Assembly (NCBI GenBank): GCA_018105865.1
Contig: CM030862.1
Coordinates: 5,543,144 to 5,607,143, forward strand
Reading direction: 5' to 3'
DNA from: Metaphire vulgaris
Taxonomy: Eukaryota > Annelida > Clitellata > Crassiclitellata > Megascolecidae
Length of the DNA stretch: 64,000 nucleotides
Under the pieces are notes generated by a model. It made no database searches, was not told the origin of the DNA, and was given only the letters and a program-made list of their open reading frames with translations. Below, piece by piece: positions 56,950-64,000 of this stretch; position 1 is the first letter of the stretch; each line of letters opens with the position of its first letter. Made by a program: the position numbers and the translations under genes.

Positions 56950-58233
56950 TTTTTTTTAAATTTTATCGTTCGTTTCAAACACATAGGTGTTCATCGGGGA
57001 TGCCTCAGACCACAAACCACAGTGCTCATTGGCAGAGCAGACTGTAGCTGAGGAGGGTCGGTTCGGTCCAGGTCAAAAACCAAAAATCAGTCGGGGCAAT
57101 ACCAAGACTTAACCCGTTGCAGGGGGATTTAATTTTTTCAAGTCGTCCCCAATTGGGGTATTTAATTTGGGGAAAAGGCGTTCATGTGAAAATGTGAACA
57201 TACAAGTTTTAAACTTACTATATTTCAGGCTATATAGAAGCTATAAAGATGCGGTTTGCACCGTTGTTTAGCATTTTTATTGCTCTTTCGAACCATCCAT
57301 GCCAAAGAAGAAAATTTTGGGGGGTAGGGTCCACCCTACAGCCCAAAATAGGACCCTCCCCAACATTTTGGTCAAATTTTGTTCCAAGCCCAATAGCAAA
57401 AAATTTTCCGCGGTAACCCCCAAACTGTGAGCGAGAACATTGTAAAGGGGTGTAATTGGAACAGAATAATGCAAAAATTTTGAAGATTGGACAAAATTTG
57501 GAGCAGTTATGCTTTTTCAAACAATATTACTCATTGCTCGAAGAAATGACAATTTTGCGAACAGATTTTCAATCTGAAAAACCGAACAACTCCGTATATT
57601 TCAGGCTGTTTAGAAGCTATAAAGATGCGGTTTGCACCGTTGTTTAGCATTTTTATTGCTCTTTCGAACCATGCGTGCCAAAAAAGAAAATTTTGGGGGT
57701 AGGTCCACTCTACAGCCGAAAATCGGAACCCTCCCCCAAAAAAATTTCAAAGCGCAATAGCAAAACATTTTCAGCGGTGACCCCCGAACTGTGAGCGCGA
57801 AAGTTTTAGGGCGGTGTAATTGGAACAAAATGGTGCAAAAATTTTGAAGATCGGGCCAAAATTGGCAGATTTATGATTTTTCAAACTCCAGACTTTAGTC
57901 TTTTTCGAGGCATTTCAATGCAAAATCAACGGCAAGTTGGACGATCTTCTGCAAGTTTTCTGGCTTATATTATAGTCAACAACAGCGAAGAAAGTGCTGC
58001 CATCTATCGAATGGCTAGTATATAAATCGAATAGTCGTTTTTTGTTGCGGTTTAAAACTTCAATGTCCGGAGTACACACATCCTTATGTTGCTCGCCGTG
58101 AGCAACGTTTATAAACGGTTTTACCCGTCTGAATATGATTTTCTGGCGCCGTCTTAAGACGGTGTTGCCCGGGAACGGGTTAAGGAGGAAATAAATATGT
58201 TAAGGTGAGGCATAAAAATATCTAGAGAAGAGT
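56950..58233 (-). mobile_element. Short L2/CR1-like LINE 3' end, split by piggyBac-like copy D
   Basis: 56950-57112 and 58180-58233 together equal the 3' UTR of the LINE at 58234-60485 (shared CACATAGGTGTTCATCGGGG, CCTCAGACCACAAACC, AATATCTAGAGAAGAG). The paralogue shows the unoccupied TTAA at 58409-58412. Confidence 0.85.
57113..58179 (+). mobile_element. piggyBac-like non-autonomous element, copy D
   Basis: TTAA lies on both sides (57109-57112, 58180-58183). The ends are CCCGTTGCAGGG and the complement CCCGTTCCCGGG. Two internal units of about 372 bp begin at TTTCAGGCTATATAGAAGCT (57226) and TTTCAGGCTGTTTAGAAGCT (57598). The inner terminal region GCCGTCTTAAGACGG (58149-58163) is itself a palindrome. 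No transposase. Confidence 0.9.
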
Positions 58234-60485
58234 TCAAATTCAATTCAAATTCAAATTAATTTTATCGTCCATTTCAAACACATAGGTGTTCATCGGGGAC
58301 GCCTCAGACCACAAACCGCAGTGCCTATCGACAGAGCAGACTGTAGCCGAGGAGGGTCGATTCGGTCCAATTCAAAACCAAAAAAATCAGTCAGGGCAAC
58401 AACAGGACTTAAGGAGGAAACAAATATGTTTTAAGATGACACCTAAAAATATCTAGAGAAGAGGCCATCCGAATATAAAGTGGAAGGGAATTCCAAACAT
58501 ATGGGGATGCATAACTAAAAGCTCTACACCCAGATTTAGTGCGACGCAAGGGAATTTCAAGAAGGCATTTATTTGCAGACCTCGTGGATATATATGGCTG
58601 GTGATACAATAGCATATCTCGAAGATAAGTGGGATGCTGATTTCTTAGTATCTTAAAAGTGAGGGTAGCAATTTTGAAATTAATACGTTGTTCAATGGGG
58701 AGCCAATGCAAGTCACGAAGGACAGGGGTAATATGATCAAATTTTTTTGTTGGAATTACAATTCTTGCAACAGCATTCTGAATAGTCTGGAGGCGTTGAA
58801 GAGAACACTTCGGCAGCCCGAAAAAAAGCGAATTACAATAGTCGATTCTAGACGAAATAAATGCATTTGCTAAGATTATTGAAGACCTTGTATCCAATGT
58901 CTTACGAATCCATCTGAAATGACGCATGAATGTAAAACAAGACTGTGACAATTTAGAGAAATGTGACTTGAAAGATAAATCAGTATCAAATGATATACCC
59001 AAATTACGAACTGATTTAAGTGGAACCAAGACTGCATCTCCAAATGATAAATCTAAGGAGTTTTTAGGTAATTTCGTCATTAGGGGTTTAGTACCTAGAA
59101 TCATAAATTCAGTTTTTGAAGGATTGATGAAAAGACAATTAGAAGTAAACCAGTCACAAACTGTAGTAAGGATGTTTTGCAGATTAGCGAGCTCAGGTGA
59201 AACAGAGTCAGGGGAAAAGGATACATATAGCTGGGTGTCGTCAGCATAGAAATGAAAATTTACAGACCTGTTTTTCAAGACATGTGCAAGTGGAGTAGTA
59301 TAAAGAGTGAAAAGCAAAGGACCCAAAACAGAACCCTGCGGAACTCCAGTGGTCAGAGGAGCTGAAGAAGAAATGGAACCGTTTATAGTGACACATTGAG
59401 ATCGATTAGCAAGATAGGAAGTAAAGAAATCTAGGACAGTGCCAGATAATCCAAACCAAGATTCGAGATGATGAAGGAGGATAGAATGATCAATGGTGTC
59501 AAAAGCAGCAGACAAGTCAAGGAGAACAAGAGCTGATAACTTTTGATTTTCAAATGCTAAAAGGATATCATCCTATATTTTTAACAGAGCAGTCTCGGTT
59601 GAATAAAATTTACAATACGCTGATTGTAATGGTGAAAAAGTGGAAAAAGAGTTTATATGAGATGATAGTCTTGAGTGAACAACTCTCTCAATGATTTTAG
59701 AAATAAACGATAAATTTGAGATTGGACGATAACTCGAGAGATCCTCGATAGGTAGATTAGACTTTTTAAGAAGTGGTTTGACATGAGCAATTTTAAATGA
59801 ATCAGGAAAACAGCCCTGGCTTAGGCAAAGATTGACTAGTACTGTAAGGGGTTCAGCAAGAACATCTAAACAGGACTTAAGTAAGGATGTCGGTATACAA
59901 TCGAGTAAGCATGACGTCTCAGGGGCGGCCTGTATTAGCTTCGAGATTTCAGTGACAGTCACCGGTGAAAATTCAGATAGCTCAAGTGGGGATTGTGGAG
60001 GATCAACGAGAGGACTGCATGAAACAGAAGGAAATTTGTTACAAAGGGAAATGATTTTGTTACTGAAGAATTCAACAAATGCCTGAGCAATACATGAAGA
60101 TGACAGGTGAGATGGGATGGGAGAACCACACTCGACTTACGCTCAAGGAGTGAGTTAAGTGTTGACCATAAATTTCTAGGCCAATCCCGAAGTTTACTTA
60201 TGGTGGTACGAAAATATTTAGCTTTTGATGACGAGATAAGACTATTTTTGTCTGTGTCTTGAAAGCTGTAAGATCGCTCAAAAGACGGGTTTTTCGGAAA
60301 ATAGTCTCCAAATGACTACGTAGTTTTTTTGCCGATTTTATCTCCTGAGAAAACCACGGGTTACATTTTCTAGTAGGGACACTAATTTTTATAAGCGGAG
60401 CATGTTTATCTAACGTACTTCTAAGGGAGGAGCATAGTTGATCTGCAAAAATATTTGCATCTGATGATGGATGACAGATAATGGA
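58234..60485 (-). mobile_element. L2/CR1-like LINE, best preserved reverse transcriptase in the window
   Basis: Minus frames 59962-59573 and 59515-58409 are in one phase, separated by a single short stretch with an in-frame TAG (near 59575). Motifs: APETSCLLDCIPTSLLKSCL, YRPISNLSFISKIIERVVHS, YCKFYSTETALLKI, LLDLSAAFDTIDHSILLHHL (catalytic Asp), GVPQGSVLGPLLFTLYTTPL, HFYADDTQLYVSF (Asp pair), SSRIDYCNSLFFGLPKCSLQ, HITPVLRDLHWLPIEQRINF and FSYASPYVWNSLP. The upstream linker (60560-60198, CNPWFSQEIKSAKKLRSHLE) is in another frame. The endonuclease is missing. Tail of TTTGAA units at 58234-58257. Confidence 0.9.
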
Positions 60486-60545
60486 CGACAGAAGAGGCCA
60501 TCCGAATATCAAGGGGAAGGGAGTTCCAAACATATGGAGATGCCT
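60486..60545 (-). mobile_element. Fragment duplicating the C-terminal LINE sequence
   Basis: GGCCATCCGAATATCAAGGG and TTCCAAACATATGG repeat 58463-58520 in the same orientation. It is a truncated second copy joined to the 5' end of the LINE. Confidence 0.6.
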
Positions 60546-61371
60546 ATGCAGTATATACACCTAACAATTGAAAAATGCAGTAAATCTGTTACATTGCATT
60601 ATATAAATCACTGTAATATTTGTGCTGATGCATTATTTTTCTAGTGACCTTCAAGTAAAATACAATGCATTAGATATTGTAGTCAGATATTTGTTTCATT
60701 TTTTCCCTATATTTCACTCTCTATATCCACTTTGATGTCATTCTAAATAATTGTTGACTAAATTGGATATCGATACTATTATTATACTACATAGATATTA
60801 TTATCCCTTCCTGTTTACATTCAATCTCCTATTTTGTATCTGTTTTTTTGTGCTCTAGATAAGTATATTTAGAAGTATAGTTAAGTCATTATTTGTTTGA
60901 TTTATTCTTCTACTTTTGTATACATTTGTGCTCTAGATAAGTATAATAGCACTTATCCATTAAGTAAGCCATTCCGTGACGTCATGCATCTAATTACAAT
61001 AAATAGGTCAAGCTGCGCTCAGCTGTTTATGCAAATGTGGACAGCGAAGAGCTAGTGAATATGGCGTCAAGCAGCACATTTTTGAAATACATGTAAAGCT
61101 GTTAGAATCATACATTGCAGGAGCAAAACAATTAGCCGTAGTGATGTTACTAACTTACTAGCAATTCAGTTGTTGAATTAAAATGTTGGCTCGAGTGCAG
61201 AGCATTGTTAACGACCGGAAAAAAGCATGACCTTATGCATAAGTAATGTCCAATATAGCGCTAAGTAAAATGTGGTCATGCCATTTTTTCATCACCTTAA
61301 TTTATCAATATACATGTGTATATATATATGTATATATATATATATGTATGTATACATATATATATATATAT
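60546..61371. other. Intronic sequence; no exon found
   Basis: GTGCTCTAGATAAGTATA occurs twice (60850 and 60930). There is one TGACGTCA (60977) and one ATGCAAAT (61030), probably by chance. A (TA)n tract with TG variants lies at 61313-61371. Confidence 0.45.
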
Positions 61372-61500
61372 CAGGGGTGCACAACCTTTTAAGGATGAAG
61401 GGCCACATTTTTCGGTTCCAAGACTCTGCGAGCCACATGCTCTTTTTCCAAAGCAGTAGTGGTACAGTAACAGTTGACAGTAACCGTTAATAGCAATATT
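61372..61500 (+). mobile_element. hAT left-end fragment
   Basis: CAGGGGTGCACAACCTTTTA and GGGCCACA...GAGCCACATG are typical of one end of hAT elements. It begins at the edge of the (TA)n tract. The other end was not found. Confidence 0.5.
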
Positions 61501-61644
61501 TAATATGGTTATGGATAAAATTTAATTCGACAAAACTAATGGAATTAATAGAATTTCTGATGACTACAATCAATCCAGTAGGAACAAATGAAATTGAAAT
61601 GAGTAGTAATTTAAATGTAGAATTACAGGTTAAGGTCTTGTTAA

Positions 61645-62541
61645 CCTTTTGCAAGGGTTAGCCGTTTAAAGACGGCGGTGGAAAACCATAAGGAAACGGC
61701 GTTAGCCGTTTTAAAACGGTGCGCTATATAAGCGACTGCGTACTGCGGACCTGCACGATTTTCAAAAATCCAACGTGGCAACCGAGTTAGCTCACATCCA
61801 TTCGATAGGCGGCACACCGTTTTCGATAATCTGACTATATATGCAGAGATATTGGCTGTGTAATAACCAAGGCTGGAAAATGTATAGGAAAAATCTTCAG
61901 CCGGAGGCTAGAAAGGCCATAACTATGCCAAATATGGTCTGATCTTCAAAATGTTTGCACCATTCTGTTCCAATTACACATCCCTACAACTTTCTCGCTC
62001 ACAGTTGGGGGGGGGTCTGCTGAAAATTTTTTTTTATTGAGCTTTGAAATTTTTTATCGGACATGGTCCGATTTTGGGGTGTAGAGTGGACCCTACCCCC
62101 CCACAATTTTTTTTACACAGATGGTTCGAAAGACCAATAAAAATGCTCAACAATGGTGCAAACCGCATCTTTCTAGCTTCTATATAGCCTGAAATATACT
62201 GAGTTGTTCGGTTTTTCACATTGAAAATCCGTTCACGTAATTGTCATTTCAGCCAGCAATTGGTACTTGGGTATGAAACTTCATAATTACCTCAAATATG
62301 GTCCGATCTTCAAAATTTTTGCACCATTCTGTTCCAATTACACTCCTCTAGAACTCTATCGCTCACATTTGGGGGTTTACCGCTGAAGACGTTTTGCTAT
62401 TGACCTTTGATCAAAATTTGAACAAAATGTTGAGGAGGGGTCCGATTTTGGGGTGTAGAGTGGTCTCTACCCCCAACTTTTTTCTTTTGGCACGGATGGA
62501 TAGAAAGAGCAATAAAAATGCTCAACAATGGTGCAAACCGC
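61645..62541 (-). mobile_element. piggyBac-like non-autonomous element, copy E (truncated)
   Basis: TTAA is at 61641-61644, then CCTTTTGCAAGGGTTAGCCG, the same subterminal sequence as the right end of copy A. It follows copy A in reverse through both internal units and is cut in the second (near 62541, GCAAACCGCAT). Confidence 0.8.
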
Positions 62542-62569
62542 ATAATAATATAACAATATATAATATAAC

Positions 62570-62616
62570 AAGGTTTAAAGTGGTTCAGTAGGGACTGCCC
62601 TGTGTGAGAACCACTG
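62570..62616 (-). mobile_element. hAT right-end remnant
   Basis: On the minus strand: CAGTGGTTCTCACACAGGGC. Only the end survives. Confidence 0.4.
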
Positions 62617-62649
62617 TTGCTCCAATCAATCTAATATCCTAAACTACTG

Positions 62650-64000
62650 AGGTTTATTTTGAACTCATTTACAGTTGTGGCATTACTATCCCCTCATCCA
62701 GTTCATTCCATCTGTCCACCACTCTTGCACTAAAAAAATGCTGTTTATGTCTCCCAACCCGTTTCTTGAACAGTTTCATGCTGTGTCTTCTGGTTCGATC
62801 ATACTGCTTCATTGTAAAAAATCTTTCCTTTGGCATTTCCACTTTGTTAGCATTTTGTATGTCTCGATCAAATCCCCTCTCTCTTCTTTTTTTTTGCACA
62901 GGGTTGTCAATCCACAGTGATTTAGCCTTTCCTCATAGGTTAGTTTGTGATATCCCTTGATCATCTTTGTTGCTCTGTGTTGCACTCTTTCTAAGGTCTC
63001 TATGTCTTTCTTCAGGAATGGACACCATGCTTGAACACAATACTCTAAATGTGGACGTACCAATGTCTTGTAAAGTCTTATTATTACATCCTTCTCTCTG
63101 CTCACTATCGTTCTTTTGATCATACCTAGAATTTTGTTGGCCTTATTAGCTGCCTCTGCACATTGCCTAGATGGCTTTAAGCCAGCGGTTCTCAACCTTT
63201 ATAGTGCCGCGACCCCTTTAATTCAATTACTCATGAAGTGGCGACCCCCAACGGCTAAATTAATTTCGTCCACAATGTAAACTGCTAAAAATAATAATGC
63301 TACGACAACAAAAAATGTTTGAAATCGTTATTATTTAATTGTCTCCATGTCTATCCTCGAATGACAATTATAGTAAAACAACTAGTACGTCGTAACTACC
63401 ACTGAGGAAATTTTGTACAATAACAAGACAAGAGACAATCGCATATTTCTGATGGTCTCGGGCGACCCCTGGCAAATCGTCATTCGACCCCTTGGGGTCG
63501 CGACCCACAGGTTGAGAACCGCTGCTTTAAGCTGTTATGCATGATGACCCCTAGATCTTTCTCCTCGTTTGTCACTTTTAGTCCCTTCCCACATAACTTA
63601 AACTCATGATCTGTTCCCTTCTTCCCAATGTGCATCAAGCATTTATCTGTATTAAAAAGCATTTGCCAATCTGCCGACCACTGGGATAGTCTATTAAGGT
63701 CTTGTTGTAAAATTTTTGCTTCTGCTTCACTATCACTCTGTCCACACAGTTTTGTATCATCAGGAATTTTGAAATTTTTGACATTATATCATCATCGATG
63801 TCGTTGATGTATATTAAAAACAATAGAGGTCCCAACACTGAACCTTGTGGCACCCCACTTATGACCTCGGCCCAATCTGAATACTTGCCTCTTATACCTA
63901 CCTTCTGTCTTCTGCTCTGAAGCCAGTTTTTATCCATCCAAGAACTTTACCTCTAATTCCACTGGCATGAAGCTTGACTGCCAGTCTTGAATGAGGTACT
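62650..64000 (-). mobile_element. CR1-type LINE, split by a hAT MITE and running off the window
   Basis: On the minus strand: WLQSRRQKVGIRGKYSDWAE, VISGVPQGSVLGPLLFLIYI, NDIDDDI, NTDKCLMHIGKKG, KVTNEEKDLGVIMHNSLK; after the MITE PSRQCAEAANKANKILGMIK, LVRPHLEYCVQAWCPFLKKD, RVQHRATKMIKGYHKLTYEE and VGRHKQHFFSARVVDRWNEL. This is the classical CR1/vertebrate-type reverse transcriptase, unlike the L2-like elements elsewhere. The YADD segment near 63760 is decayed. Frameshifts are near 63640 and 62850. Confidence 0.88.
63183..63524. mobile_element. hAT-type MITE (342 bp) with perfect 8-bp TSD
   Basis: The ends CAGCGGTTCTCAACCT and AGGTTGAGAACCGCTG are inverted repeats, with GCGACCCC inside both. 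CTTTAAGC is duplicated (63175-63182, 63525-63532). Removing it rejoins the CR1 frame between NSLK and PSRQ. Confidence 0.95.

Noticed and set aside
60955..61100. Promoter with CRE (TGACGTCA), octamer (ATGCAAAT) and AATAAATA
   Set aside because: Single isolated short motifs with no adjacent gene start. Possible by chance in this AT-rich intron.

Overview
This window is animal (metazoan) nuclear DNA lying entirely inside one large gene. Seven short exons on the + strand, each with consensus-type splice sites except at one junction, encode about 298 contiguous residues that I recognise as RNF123/KPC1, the SPRY- and RING-containing E3 ubiquitin ligase. The exons are 4078-4327 (end of the SPRY domain), 15045-15146, 18192-18299, 31890-31982, 38648-38721, 48854-48947 and 56753-56926. 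All phases agree. The start of the gene and the C-terminal RING exons are outside the window. Introns are 3-13.6 kb. The protein is clearly but not closely similar to the vertebrate one, and the repeats are CR1/L2-like and RTE-like LINEs, hAT, piggyBac, Harbinger and mariner/pogo types. That suggests a repeat-rich invertebrate or basal deuterostome genome; I cannot name the species.

The most interesting gene-level observation is the intron 38722-48853. No GT donor keeps the frame. An ATATCTTTT donor plus an AACCTTAAC branch-like site near the acceptor does, so this looks like a minor-spliceosome (U12, AT-AG) intron.

Almost everything else is transposable elements in the introns. By region: 1-4 kb has an RTE-like LINE (-), a piggyBac-like element, a degenerate LINE (-) and a hAT MITE. 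5.4-9 kb has a nearly full-length L2/CR1-like LINE (-). 9-16.7 kb has a tRNA-derived SINE, three hAT-type non-autonomous elements, a LINE (+) and a decayed hAT transposase with a BED finger. 16.7-25 kb has a TA-flanked MITE, microsatellites and stacked LINE pieces. 25-31.5 kb has a LINE (+) split by a five-level nest. 34-38 kb has a piggyBac-like element and LINEs (-). 38.9-46 kb has an RTE-like LINE (+), piggyBac-like and Harbinger-like elements, and a LINE (-) split by a hAT. 46-48.6 kb has a pair of 149-bp direct repeats and an RTE-like LINE with a head-to-head inverted copy. 49-54 kb has MITEs and a LINE with 5' inversion. 54-58 kb has pogo-like and hAT elements and a piggyBac-like element in a LINE 3' end. 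58.2-60.5 kb has the best preserved reverse transcriptase (one in-frame stop). 61.6-64 kb has a piggyBac-like element and a CR1 LINE (-) split by a hAT MITE.

The LINEs carry frameshifts and stops and are 5'-truncated, so they are fossils. Many end in the same short 3' motif (about GCGCTATATAAATTGTC) followed by different simple repeats, which explains most microsatellites here. Clade names for LINEs and superfamily names for DNA elements rest on visible motifs, terminal inverted repeats and target-site duplications, not on database searches.
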